This document shows, piece by piece, positions 49,222 to 57,937 of a stretch of 64,000 bases of DNA. Under the pieces are notes generated by a model that had not been told where the DNA came from, did no database searches, and was given only the letters and a program-made list of their open reading frames with translations. Numbering within the stretch: the first letter of the stretch is position 1; every line of letters begins with the position of its first letter. Origin of the DNA: Sphaerisporangium aureirubrum (GTDB lineage: Bacteria; Actinomycetota; Actinomycetes; Streptosporangiales; Streptosporangiaceae); NCBI RefSeq assembly GCF_042658925.1, contig NZ_JBHSRF010000040.1, forward strand, positions 12,816 through 76,815. Direction: 5' to 3'. A program made the translations under genes and the position numbers.

Positions 49222-50946
49222 ATGGGACACGGCCACCCTCACGGTCACTCTCACGATCACTCGCACACGCACGACGGCGGGCACACCCTCGACCAGGGCG
49301 ACATGGCCGCCGTCGTCGACATGTCGGTCCCCGACGGCGAGCTCTCCCCCGGTCAGGTGTCCAGGCGCCAGGTGTTCCGCCGCGCCGGACTGCTCGGCGC
49401 CGGGCTCACCGCCGCCGGCGTGCTCGGCACTCCCGCCGCGGCCTCGGCCGCCACGCCGCAGCACACCGGCGGCGACCGCGAGCCGCGCGGCGGCTACCTG
49501 TGGCTGGCCGGTGACCACCACATCCACACCCAGAGCAGCTCCGACGGCATCTACAAGGTGAGCGACCAGGTCGGGCACGGCGCCGCGTACGGCCTGGACT
49601 GGATGGTCATCACCGACCACGGCAGCGCCGCGCACGCCAAGATCGGTGTGGAGAAGGTCAACCCCGACATCGTCGCCGCCCGCCGCGACCACAAGGACAC
49701 CCTGGTGTTCCAGGGCCTTGAGTGGAACATCCCGGCCGCCGAGCACGGCACCGTGTTCGTGGCCCCGGGCCGCAACGAGGTCGCCACGCTGAAGGAGTTC
49801 GAGAACTCCTACGACGGCTCGGTGAAGAACGCGGGCGCCAACACCCCGCAGAACGAGGCGCTGGCCATCGCCGGCCTCAACTTCCTGGCCGAGTCGGTAC
49901 GCCGCCGCCGGGTCGAGGCCGCGCTGTTCCTCGCCAACCACCCCTCGCGCAAGGGCCTGGACTCCCCGCACGAGATCCGCGGCTGGCGCGACGCCCAGCC
50001 CGGCATCGCGGTCGGCATGGAGGGCGCGCCGGGCCACCAGGCCGCGGGCATCCCCAAGCCGAACGGCCCCGGCGGCGGCCGCGGCTTCTACGACAGCACC
50101 CCCGGCGCCGACTCCCACCCCGGCTACCCGCCGGAGAGCTACAAGACGTTCGGCGGCTTCGACTGGATGACCTCGACCGTCGGCGGCCTGTGGGACAGTC
50201 TGCTGGCCGAGGGCAAGAGCTGGTGGATCACCGCCAACTCCGACGCCCACTCGATCTACGCCGACACCACCGCGCGCGGCGGCGGCGACTTCAACGCCAA
50301 CGGCCGGTACGACGACCCGGCCTACGGCGGCGCCCCCAACCTCACCGCGGGCGACTTCTGGCCCGGCTACTACAGCCGCACCCACGTCGGCGCGCGTTCC
50401 TTCTCCTACACCGCGGTCATGGACGCCATCCGTGAGGGCCGCGTATGGGTGGACCACGGCGGCCTGATCAGCGGCCTGGTCGTGCGGGCCCGCCAGTCCG
50501 GCACCGGCCAGCTCGGCGTGACCCTCGGCGACACGCTGCACGTCCGCAAGGGCTCCAAGGTGGAGATCTCCATCGAGATCACCCTGGCCGGGCTCCCCAA
50601 CTGGGCGCAGTACGTGCCGGCCCTGGCCCGGGTGGACGTCATCCAGGGCGACGTGACCGGCCCGGTCACCGACAAGGACGTCTTCACCACGCCGAAGACC
50701 AAGGTCGTGTCCTCCTTCGAGGTGGGCAAGAAGACCGGCACCGTGACGTTCACCTACAAGGTTGGCGCGGCCGACCGCCCGGTGTACGTGCGCCTGCGCG
50801 GCACCGACGGCAACCGGAGCGCCCCCGGGCTGCTCGGCGCGGCCGTGGACCCGAACGGCCCGGCGATCGACGTCTTCGGCGACGCCGACCCGTGGAAGGA
50901 CCTGTGGTTCTACAGCAACCCCATCTGGATCGTGCCCCGCGGATGA
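49222..50946 (+). CDS. PHP-domain phosphoesterase with His-rich start and Tat signal
   Basis: A 574-residue protein with a PHP (polymerase and histidinol phosphatase) metal site: HHIHTQSSSDG, then VITDHGSAAHA and the later ANSDAHS. PHP enzymes are two- or three-metal phosphoesterases; this one is probably exported, since residues about 46-75 read SRRQVFRRAGLLGAGLTAAGVL followed by an Ala-rich cleavage region. The first 20 residues are a run of His/Gly/Asp (GHGHPHGHSHDHSHTHD), unusual in front of a Tat signal and probably metal-binding. It overlaps the next gene by four bases. Confidence 0.78.
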   Translation: MGHGHPHGHSHDHSHTHDGGHTLDQGDMAAVVDMSVPDGELSPGQVSRRQVFRRAGLLGAGLTAAGVLGTPAAASAATPQHTGGDREPRGGYLWLAGDHHIHTQSSSDGIYKVSDQVGHGAAYGLDWMVITDHGSAAHAKIGVEKVNPDIVAARRDHKDTLVFQGLEWNIPAAEHGTVFVAPGRNEVATLKEFENSYDGSVKNAGANTPQNEALAIAGLNFLAESVRRRRVEAALFLANHPSRKGLDSPHEIRGWRDAQPGIAVGMEGAPGHQAAGIPKPNGPGGGRGFYDSTPGADSHPGYPPESYKTFGGFDWMTSTVGGLWDSLLAEGKSWWITANSDAHSIYADTTARGGGDFNANGRYDDPAYGGAPNLTAGDFWPGYYSRTHVGARSFSYTAVMDAIREGRVWVDHGGLISGLVVRARQSGTGQLGVTLGDTLHVRKGSKVEISIEITLAGLPNWAQYVPALARVDVIQGDVTGPVTDKDVFTTPKTKVVSSFEVGKKTGTVTFTYKVGAADRPVYVRLRGTDGNRSAPGLLGAAVDPNGPAIDVFGDADPWKDLWFYSNPIWIVPRG

Positions 50947-51500
50947 TCCTGGGCCTCGACACAGGCTCACGGACTCTCACCGAGGCCGAGCACCTTCTCC
51001 ATGACCTGGTGAAGGGGCTCGGCCTCCCCGCCGGCACCGTGGCCTGCACGCATTTCGTCCGCACCGCCGAGGGACCGCCGCACGTGGCCTGCTCGGTGAC
51101 CGTGCCGGACGCCCCCGACCCCGCGGCGCTGCCCGGAGGGGCGGGCACCGCGCTCGGCGGCCACCGCTCCGGCCCGGCCGCCCTCGCCGAGGGCGCGGCC
51201 CTGGCCGCCGCCGCGCACACGGCCGGCACCGGGGGCCGCCTCGTGCTGTTCCCCGGCCGGGACGAGCTGACCGGCACGCTCGGCGTGGCCGACGTGGTGG
51301 CCCGTTCGGGGATCGACCGCGTCGTCGTGCTGGCCCAGACCGAGGATCCGGCGCCGGGCACCCCGCTGGTCACCAACGACCACGTGCGTCCGCAGTGGCG
51401 CGACGGGGAAGTGGTGCTGTTCGCCATGCCCGCGGCGGGCGGGCGGCTGATGCCCGCCGAGGTGCCGGACCCGACCCCCTGCTGCGCCGACCACGGCTGA
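50943..51500 (+). CDS. Hypothetical protein coupled to PHP gene
   Basis: A 185-residue protein that I do not recognise. It has a mixed alpha/beta layout: GLDTGSRTLTEAEHLLHDLVKG, then RLVLFPGRDELTGTLGVADVV and RVVVLAQTE, and ends PTPCCADHG. The four-base overlap (ATGA) with the PHP gene shows they are translated together, so a joint function is inferred. There is no signal peptide, in contrast to its partner. Confidence 0.65.
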   Translation: MILGLDTGSRTLTEAEHLLHDLVKGLGLPAGTVACTHFVRTAEGPPHVACSVTVPDAPDPAALPGGAGTALGGHRSGPAALAEGAALAAAAHTAGTGGRLVLFPGRDELTGTLGVADVVARSGIDRVVVLAQTEDPAPGTPLVTNDHVRPQWRDGEVVLFAMPAAGGRLMPAEVPDPTPCCADHG

Positions 51501-51657
51501 GCGGGACCGCACGCTGAAAGAAGCGGGGCCGGTGCGCCCGCTGCGACGATGGGGGTCTCATCGAGCAGGCTGCCCCGGCTCTGGCTCCCCACCTGGCCCT
51601 GCGCGAACGGCCGGGTTCCGGGCGGTGGGACGGCGGGGCTCGTCACGGAGGTCGACC

Positions 51658-52173
51658 ATGACGACGACGACGGTCCCCGAGTTCAAGGATCTCATCGCGG
51701 GAACGCGCTTCTCGGCGCTCCACCTGGAGATGCGCGACCAGTACACCCCCAAGGGCGCGGTCTTCGTGGACTGGAAGGCCGGGGTTCCCATCGAGCTGGA
51801 GCGCCACCAGGCGTGGGTGGACCTGGTGGGCGAGACGATCGGCCGGGGCGTGGACTGGCGCCGCGCCCGGATCGTCTCCGAGCCGGTGACCGAGTTCATC
51901 CGCTACGAGCACGAGACCACCACCATCGTGAACGTCCCGGCCGGCGAGTCCGTGCGGTGGCTGCCCCGCCGCTTCGCGTCCGACCTGCTGCTGCCCGGCA
52001 ACGACTTCTGGGTGTTCGACGAGAAGCTGGTGCGGTTCACCCACTTCACCGGGGACGGCGCATACGGGCCGCACGAGCTGACCGACGACCCCAAGGTCGT
52101 CAAGGCGTGCCTCGCGGCCTTCGAGGCCGTGTGGGCGCGCGGGATCGACCACAAGGACTACCAGCCCGTCTGA
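51658..52173 (+). CDS. DUF6879 family protein
   Basis: A 171-residue protein of the actinobacterial DUF6879 type: LIAGTRFSALHLEMRDQYTP, PIELERHQAWVDLVGETIGRGVDWRRARIVSEPVTEFIRYE and WLPRRFASDLLLPGNDFWVFDEKLV. Members usually sit beside XRE/DUF397-like regulators, but here the downstream partner is a globin 34 bp away. Function unknown. CGGAGGTCGACC precedes ATG 51658, which is preferred to a longer frame starting at 51532. Confidence 0.82.
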   Translation: MTTTTVPEFKDLIAGTRFSALHLEMRDQYTPKGAVFVDWKAGVPIELERHQAWVDLVGETIGRGVDWRRARIVSEPVTEFIRYEHETTTIVNVPAGESVRWLPRRFASDLLLPGNDFWVFDEKLVRFTHFTGDGAYGPHELTDDPKVVKACLAAFEAVWARGIDHKDYQPV

Positions 52174-52207
52174 GGCCGCGCCGCGCCCCTGGTGAACGGG
52201 AGATCCC

Positions 52208-52732
52208 ATGCCGACGTCATCCGTGCCCGCACATGACGGGAAGGTCCTGCTGGTCGCCGACGAGGGCGTCAAGCCGGCCGAGCACATGACCGCGTCCGAG
52301 GTCGACAAGAAGGTCGAGGACTTCTACACCGGGATCGGCGGGGAGGCGTTCTTCCGCGCGCTGGCCACCCGGTTCTACGAGCTGGTCTCGCGGGACGAAC
52401 TGCTGGTCCCGCTGTTCCCGGTGCACGACTGGGCGCGGCACGCCGAACGGCTGGCCGCGCACTACGCGCAGATCTACGGCCAGAACGACCTGACGGCGGC
52501 CTGGGATCCGCGGCTGCACCAGGCGCACAGTCACATGCTCATCACCCGGGACCAGCGGCTGCGGTGGCTGGCGCTGATGAGGGAGGCCGGGGCGTCGCTG
52601 TCGGCGCCCGAGCCGCACTTCACCGAGTTCATGACGATCATGAAGATCGCCAGCGGCGAGATGATGGCGGTGTCGCGGGGCGCGGCCATCGCCCGTGGGA
52701 AACGGTTCCACTGGGACGGTTCTCCCCGATGA
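52208..52732 (+). CDS. Truncated-hemoglobin-like globin
   Basis: A 174-residue group II-like truncated globin with about 35 extra N-terminal residues. Family marks are FYTGIGGEAFFRALATRFYELVSRDELL, PLFPVHDWARHAERLAAHYAQ, and LHQAHSHMLIT, where the proximal heme His is expected. Such proteins bind O2 or NO and may detoxify NO or deliver O2. The last four bases overlap the FAD monooxygenase gene, so the globin and the oxygenase are coupled in translation, which suggests O2 supply to the enzyme. Confidence 0.85.
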   Translation: MPTSSVPAHDGKVLLVADEGVKPAEHMTASEVDKKVEDFYTGIGGEAFFRALATRFYELVSRDELLVPLFPVHDWARHAERLAAHYAQIYGQNDLTAAWDPRLHQAHSHMLITRDQRLRWLALMREAGASLSAPEPHFTEFMTIMKIASGEMMAVSRGAAIARGKRFHWDGSPR

Positions 52733-54471
52733 CGCCGCAGCCGCCGCGCCGGGTCGCGGTCGTCGGCGCGGGGGCCGCGGGCGCGTTCTTCACCCTGGAG
52801 CTGTCGCGCCTGCTGCCCGACGTGGCCGTCGACCTGTACGACCGCGCGGAACGCTCCCCCGGAGCTGGCATCGTGATGTCCTGGGAGTTCGCCGAACGGG
52901 TCAAGGCCACCCACCCCGAGGCGTTCGCGCTGCCCGGCACGGCCATGGCCACCTGGGACCGCACGCTGACCGTCGCCGGGGACGAGCACATCTGGTCCGG
53001 CGCGTACGGCATGTTCGGGCTGACCCGGCGGGTGTTCCGGCGGCACGCCGCGGAGCTGGCCGCCGCGCTGCCGAACGTGCGGTTCCTGCGGCACGACGTG
53101 CTCAGCCGGCCGTCCGGGGCGGACCTGGTCGTGGTCGCCGACGGCGCGAACAGCCGTCTGCGCGGGCGGTACGGCGGGACGTTCGGCACCCACGGCACGC
53201 CCGGGCGCACCGTTTTCCTCTGGATGCGCACGCCGGCCGTGCTGGAGCCCACCTTCGTGCTGCGCTCGGCCGGGCCGGGGCTGCTGATCGTGCACTCCTA
53301 CCCGCACGGCGCGGCGGAGAGCACGTTCATCGTGGAGGCGCACCCGCGGACGCTGGACGCGCTCGGCCTGCTGGAACGGCCGTTGCCCGAGGTCGAGCAG
53401 GAGCTCGCCGGGATCTTCGCGGCCGAGCTCGGCGGGGCGCCGCTGCACTCGCAGACCTGGGGGTGGCGGGCGTTCCCCACCATCGTCAACGAGCGCTGGC
53501 ACGACGGGCGGACGGTGCTGCTCGGCGACGCGGCGCACACCGTGCACTTCTCGATCGGCTCGGGCACCGCGCTCGCCATCGACGACGCCTTCACCCTGGC
53601 GGGCTCGCTCGCCGCCGAGCCGTCCCTCGGGGACGCACTGGACGCGTACGCCGCGGCCCGCCGCCCGGTGGTCGACGCCGCCCAGGCCGAGGCGCGCGAC
53701 AGCCAGCAGTGGTTCGAGACGCTGAGCCTGCGCCCCCGGCTGCGCGGCCACCAGACGGTGTTCGCCCTGCGCAGCCGCCGCGGCGCCAACACCTACGCCC
53801 GCCTGAAGTCGCGCGACCCCGGCTTCACCGCCGCCACGGTCGCCACCCTCGCGGGCCGCGCCATCCCGGCCGACCCCGCCGACCTTCCCCTGACCCTCGG
53901 CGGCCTCCAGCTCACCGGCCGGATCGCGACGCCTGCCCCGGTCCCGGGGCCCTTCACCGGCGCCCGCCCCGGCCCCCAGACCGGTCCCGATGCCCACGCC
54001 GCTCCCCGCGCGCTGGTGCTGCCCACCGCGGCCGGCGGTGCCTGGTGCCTGGTGACGGACGGACCGCCGGGCGACATGTCGCCCGTGCCGCCGTGTGTGC
54101 TGATCGAGACGAGCGACCGGACCGACCCCGCCACACTGGTCCCCGCCTACAGGTCGGCGGGGGCGTGCGCGGTCGGCCTGCTGCTCCCCGAGGACACGAC
54201 GCTGAAGAACGCGCACGGCGCCGACTTCCTGGCCGTGCCCGCCCAGCCGGGCCCCGGCAGGGTGGAGCGCACCCGGCTCGCCGACCGCATCAGGTACGAC
54301 CACGACCTGCCGGTCCTGCTCCTGTCCGCCGATGAGCTCCCCCGCGACGAGATCGACACCCTGATCGCCGCCGGGCGGGCCGACCTGGTGGCGGCCGCGT
54401 CCCCCCGGGACCTGGCCCGTCTCCCCGGCACGGCCCCGCCCGTGACGCCGCGGGCGGTCCCGGCCCGCTGA
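52729..54471 (+). CDS. FAD-dependent aromatic monooxygenase with reduced OYE-like tail
   Basis: A 580-residue flavin monooxygenase. Residues 1-400 hold a para-hydroxybenzoate-hydroxylase-type FAD fold: VAVVGAGAAGAFFTLELSRL, FGLTRRVFRRHAAEL and the GD motif VLLGDAAHTVHFSIGSGTALA. Related bifunctional salicylyl-CoA 5-hydroxylases carry a full old-yellow-enzyme barrel after this domain. Here about 180 residues remain, ending RIRYDHDLPVLLLSADELPRDEIDTLIAAGRADLVAAASP, which resembles only the last strands of that barrel, without a visible FMN site. The substrate is unknown. Four-base overlap with the globin gene. Confidence 0.82.
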   Translation: MTPQPPRRVAVVGAGAAGAFFTLELSRLLPDVAVDLYDRAERSPGAGIVMSWEFAERVKATHPEAFALPGTAMATWDRTLTVAGDEHIWSGAYGMFGLTRRVFRRHAAELAAALPNVRFLRHDVLSRPSGADLVVVADGANSRLRGRYGGTFGTHGTPGRTVFLWMRTPAVLEPTFVLRSAGPGLLIVHSYPHGAAESTFIVEAHPRTLDALGLLERPLPEVEQELAGIFAAELGGAPLHSQTWGWRAFPTIVNERWHDGRTVLLGDAAHTVHFSIGSGTALAIDDAFTLAGSLAAEPSLGDALDAYAAARRPVVDAAQAEARDSQQWFETLSLRPRLRGHQTVFALRSRRGANTYARLKSRDPGFTAATVATLAGRAIPADPADLPLTLGGLQLTGRIATPAPVPGPFTGARPGPQTGPDAHAAPRALVLPTAAGGAWCLVTDGPPGDMSPVPPCVLIETSDRTDPATLVPAYRSAGACAVGLLLPEDTTLKNAHGADFLAVPAQPGPGRVERTRLADRIRYDHDLPVLLLSADELPRDEIDTLIAAGRADLVAAASPRDLARLPGTAPPVTPRAVPAR

Positions 54472-54581
54472 CCGGGGCGGTCGCGCACTCTCGAAGATGC
54501 CGCGGGAGCGGGGACGCGGAACAGTGGTGGGGATCGGTGGTCTGAGCCAGGTGAATCATTCCTCCGGACGCGGGAGGGTCA

Positions 54582-55709
54582 GTGGCTGGTGTCGTTGCCG
54601 GGCGGGACGTCGCTGACGCTCCGGTGGACGGGGCGCGGTTCGCGGTGCGCGACGGCCTGCCCGAGGACTGGGACGCGCAGGCCGGGGACGGCCCCGCGAC
54701 GCTGAGCTCCCGCTGGGTGGGGCTGGCGGCGCCCCGGCTGCCCGGGGGCCTGCGGACGTTCGGGCTGTACGATGGGGAGCGGTTGTCGGTCGGCTTCGTG
54801 GGCGGGGTGCAGGAGGCGCCGACCGGGCATCCGCGGTTCGACCCGCACATGATCTTCAGCGGGGGGTCGGCCAGGGACGACGTCGCGCTGGCGGCGGGCG
54901 GGCCGCACCCGTGGGCCGGGGTGGACCCCGGCGAGGTGTTCCCGTGCTGCCTGATCATGTTCCCCAACTACGAGACGGCGCCCGCCGGGCGGGACGCGCG
55001 GGACCCGGAGGCGGCGCGCCGGTTCGCGGACGGGCTGACGCGGTGGGCCCGGGACAACGGGATACGCAGCGTCGCCTACCTCTACCTGCGCGGGGACCAC
55101 CCCGAGTTCGGCGCGGCGCTGACCGCGGCCGGGTACACGCTGATCCCCATGGTCGAGCGCTGCGACATGCGGGTCGGGTGGACCGACTTCGAGGGATACC
55201 TGCGCACGCTGTCCCGCAACAAGCGCACGGCGGTGCGGCGGGAGCTGCGCGAGATCCAGGCGCGCGGCATCACCGTCACCGAGCGGGCCGTCACCGATGA
55301 CGAGCCGGAATTGATCCGGCTGCGCTGCAACCTGGTCGCCAAGTACGGCGGCGACCCCGACCCCGGGCGTGAGGCCCATTCGCTGCGGTACCTGCGCGAC
55401 CACTTCGGCGCGGGCGACCTGATCGTGGTCGAGGCGCGCAAGGACGGCAGGATGCTGGCCTTCAGCCTGTTCATCCGGGACGGCGACAGCCTGACCGTCC
55501 TGATGAACGGCACCGACTACGACGACCCCGACGCCTCGTTCATCTATTTCGCGACGATGTTCTACCGCCCCGCCGAGATCGCCCCCGCCCTCGGGGTGCG
55601 GGCCATCGGGTACGGCATCGGGACCATCGCCGCCAAGCAATCACGCGGTTGCGTGACCGACACCCTCTACGCGGCCGTGCAGGCGACCGATCGATGGGAG
55701 ACGTCTTGA
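54582..55709 (+). CDS. FemAB/BioF2-like GNAT-fold acyltransferase
   Basis: A 375-residue acyl-CoA N-acyltransferase-fold protein resembling FemAB/peptidogalycan-biosynthesis enzymes. Recognisable parts are RCDMRVGWTDFEGYLRTLSRNKRTAVRRELREI and GAGDLIVVEARKDGRMLAFSLFIRDGDSLTVLM, then SFIYFATMFYRPAEIA. It probably adds an amino acid or acyl group to an unknown substrate. GTG start with GGGAGGGTCA upstream. Its stop overlaps the start of the MFS gene, so transfer and transport are likely linked. Confidence 0.72.
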   Translation: MAGVVAGRDVADAPVDGARFAVRDGLPEDWDAQAGDGPATLSSRWVGLAAPRLPGGLRTFGLYDGERLSVGFVGGVQEAPTGHPRFDPHMIFSGGSARDDVALAAGGPHPWAGVDPGEVFPCCLIMFPNYETAPAGRDARDPEAARRFADGLTRWARDNGIRSVAYLYLRGDHPEFGAALTAAGYTLIPMVERCDMRVGWTDFEGYLRTLSRNKRTAVRRELREIQARGITVTERAVTDDEPELIRLRCNLVAKYGGDPDPGREAHSLRYLRDHFGAGDLIVVEARKDGRMLAFSLFIRDGDSLTVLMNGTDYDDPDASFIYFATMFYRPAEIAPALGVRAIGYGIGTIAAKQSRGCVTDTLYAAVQATDRWETS

Positions 55710-56986
55710 CTGTCACCGAGGAAAACGAGGCCGCCCCCTCGGCGCCCCGATCGCTGCGCGACCGCCTGTCGCGGCTGCTGCCCCCGGCGGGACCCGGCCG
55801 GATGCTCGTCATCTGCTCGGCCGTGTCCAGCGTCGGCAACGGGTTGTACCTGTCGGGCTCGGCGGTCTACTTCATCCGCGAGGTGGGGCTGTCGTCCAGC
55901 CAGGTGGGCATCGGCCTGTCCCTGATCGGGCTGGCCAGCCTGCCGATCAACGTGCCGCTCGGCCACCTGGCCGACCGCTTCGGCCCCCGCGAGGTCACCG
56001 TCCTGCTGACGCTGGCCAAGGTGGTGGCGCTCGGGCTGGTCACGCTGGTCGCGAACTTCCCCGCGTACCTGCTGGTGGTGGGCCTGCTCGGCATCGCCGA
56101 CAGCGGCGGGCAGGTGTCCCGCGGCGCGCTCATCTCCGGGCTGATGGGCCGCGAAGGACGGGTGAAGCTGTCGGCGTACCTGAGGTCGGTGTTCAACGCG
56201 GGCTTCACCATCGGTGTGCTGGCGGCCGGCGTGGTGATCGCGATCGACACCCGGCCCGCGTACCTGTCGCTCATGTGGGGCAACGCGCTGGCGATGCTCG
56301 TCGCGGCGGCGCTGTACCTGAGGCTGCCCCGGGTGCCCGGCACCCGCGGCGACCGCGCGCGTGACGGCGACGGCGGGTGGATGTCGCTGCGCGACTGGCC
56401 GTACCTGGCGGTGGCGCAGGTGGCGGGGATCGCGCGGCTCGGGCCGGTGCTCGCCGCGGTCGGCCTGCCGGTGTGGCTGGTCACCCAGACGGAGGCGCCC
56501 AGGGCGCTGGCCGCCTGGCTCATGGCCATCAACACGGTGATGGTGGTGTTCCTGCAGGTCCGCGCCGCGCGAGGCGCGGACACCGTCCCCGGGGCCGCCC
56601 GGCTGCAACGCTGGACCTTCCTCGGGCTCGCCGCCGCCTGCGTGATCACCGGGCTGGCCGCCGGGGTCCCGGCGGTGACGGCCACCGTCATCATGGTGGT
56701 CGCGATGATCGTCTTCTCGCTGGGCGAGATCTGGGGCGAGGGCGCCCGGTGGGGCCTGCGCTACGAGCTGGCCCCCGACCACGCCCAGGGCAAGTACGGC
56801 GGCCTGTTCTCCACCGGCGACGCGCTGGCCGCCGTCGCGGGCCCGACGCTGGTCACGCTGCTGCCGGAGTACTTCGGTCTCGGCGGCTGGGCCGTCCTGG
56901 CGGCGTTGTTCGGGGCCGGGCTGGTTCTCAGCGGCCCGGTCATCCGGTGGGCGGAACGCACCCGTCCCGCCCCGCAACCGGCCTGA
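55706..56986 (+). CDS. MFS exporter coupled to acyltransferase
   Basis: A 426-residue 12-helix major-facilitator transporter with the cytoplasmic loop motif GHLADRFGPREV between helices 2 and 3. It probably acts as a drug/small-molecule exporter. I take the start at TTG 55706, which overlaps the previous stop (TTGA) and has GGGAG five bases before it; ATG 55694 four codons upstream is the alternative. The MFS gene is the last of its operon and ends near a hairpin. Confidence 0.85.
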   Translation: MTVTEENEAAPSAPRSLRDRLSRLLPPAGPGRMLVICSAVSSVGNGLYLSGSAVYFIREVGLSSSQVGIGLSLIGLASLPINVPLGHLADRFGPREVTVLLTLAKVVALGLVTLVANFPAYLLVVGLLGIADSGGQVSRGALISGLMGREGRVKLSAYLRSVFNAGFTIGVLAAGVVIAIDTRPAYLSLMWGNALAMLVAAALYLRLPRVPGTRGDRARDGDGGWMSLRDWPYLAVAQVAGIARLGPVLAAVGLPVWLVTQTEAPRALAAWLMAINTVMVVFLQVRAARGADTVPGAARLQRWTFLGLAAACVITGLAAGVPAVTATVIMVVAMIVFSLGEIWGEGARWGLRYELAPDHAQGKYGGLFSTGDALAAVAGPTLVTLLPEYFGLGGWAVLAALFGAGLVLSGPVIRWAERTRPAPQPA

Positions 56987-57003
56987 CCTCTCGTCCGCCC
57001 TGG

Positions 57004-57036
57004 CCGGCGGGCACCCCTTCGAAGGGTTCCCGCCGG
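57004..57036. terminator. Hairpin between MFS and PIG-L genes
   Basis: Arms CCGGCGGG (57004-57011) and CCCGCCGG (57029-57036) with an inner self-complementary CCCTTCGAAGGG, between convergent genes. Confidence 0.7.
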
Positions 57037-57768
57037 TCAGACGCCGATCACCTCGAAGGCGATGGCGGGAGTGCCGCCGAATCTGCGGCCGAACCGCTCC
57101 ACCTTGGCCGCAAGGAATCCTCTGGCGTCGGCCATCGGGTGGCCGGGGGGAAGGGCCGGGAGGTAGGAGCGGTGGGCCTCCAGGGCGGCGACGCCCTGGT
57201 CGAGGGTGCCGGTGACGTCCACGGCGTGCCGGGCGTACGGCGAGCCGCCCACGGCGGCGTAGCGGACGCCCGGCCACGGCTTGAGTCCCCTTTCCATCAA
57301 CTCGGGGAAAATCCAGCGATTTCCCGCGTCGGCCGCGGCGTCCAACGCGGCCGTACCGACATTACGGTGATCCGGGGAATTCCAGTCCCCGCTCCTCCAG
57401 CGTGCGTGATGATTGAGCGTCACCAGAATGTCCGGCTGGTATGTCCGGATCGCGGCGGCGATGTCGCGGCGCAGTGACAGGCCGTACTCGATGACGCCGT
57501 CGCGGTGGCCGAGGAAATCGACCTTGCCGACGCCCACCACGGCCGCCGCCTCGATCTGCTCGCGCTCGCGGATCCTCCCCGCCTCCTCGGGGGTCAATGA
57601 GTCGATGCCCGCCTCGCCGCGGCTGGCGATGACGTAGACGACCTCCTTTCCCGCCGCGGTCCACGCCGCCACCGCGCACGCGGGCCCGTATTCCAGGTCG
57701 TCCGGGTGGGCCACGACCGCGAGCGCCCGCTGCCAGTCGTCCGGCATCGGCGCGTACGGCTCTGCCAT
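57037..57768 (-). CDS. PIG-L family deacetylase
   Basis: A 243-residue PIG-L/LmbE-type zinc deacetylase. The metal-site motif is VVAHPDDLEYGPACAVAAW and the second His is in WNSPDHRNVGTAALDAA. Relatives deacetylate N-acetylglucosamine conjugates (for example in mycothiol biosynthesis as MshB, or mycothiol-S-conjugate amidase) or antibiotics. CGAAGGAGAGAC precedes the ATG. The VWD-repeat gene is 169 bp upstream on the same strand and may share its transcript. Confidence 0.85.
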   Translation of the reverse strand: MAEPYAPMPDDWQRALAVVAHPDDLEYGPACAVAAWTAAGKEVVYVIASRGEAGIDSLTPEEAGRIREREQIEAAAVVGVGKVDFLGHRDGVIEYGLSLRRDIAAAIRTYQPDILVTLNHHARWRSGDWNSPDHRNVGTAALDAAADAGNRWIFPELMERGLKPWPGVRYAAVGGSPYARHAVDVTGTLDQGVAALEAHRSYLPALPPGHPMADARGFLAAKVERFGRRFGGTPAIAFEVIGV

Positions 57769-57785
57769 GTCTCTCCTTCGGTCGT

Positions 57786-57803
57786 CCGTGCCCGCGGGCA
57801 CGG
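57786..57803. promoter_or_regulatory. Perfect 18-bp GC palindrome upstream of PIG-L gene
   Basis: CCGTGCCCGCGGGCACGG is perfectly palindromic and 18 bp from the PIG-L start codon. It could be an operator or a terminator for the repeat-protein gene. Confidence 0.4.
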
Positions 57804-57937
57804 GATGGTGCGGCGTTCCTCCGGGTCGCGCCGGGGTTCGGGCGGACCGGGTCCGGGGCCGGCGGGGCCGGTGGCCAGAGTGCGCCACCGGGCCCCGCGA
57901 GCACCGCGGACCCGTTCCGCGGTGGTCTCATCCGGGG

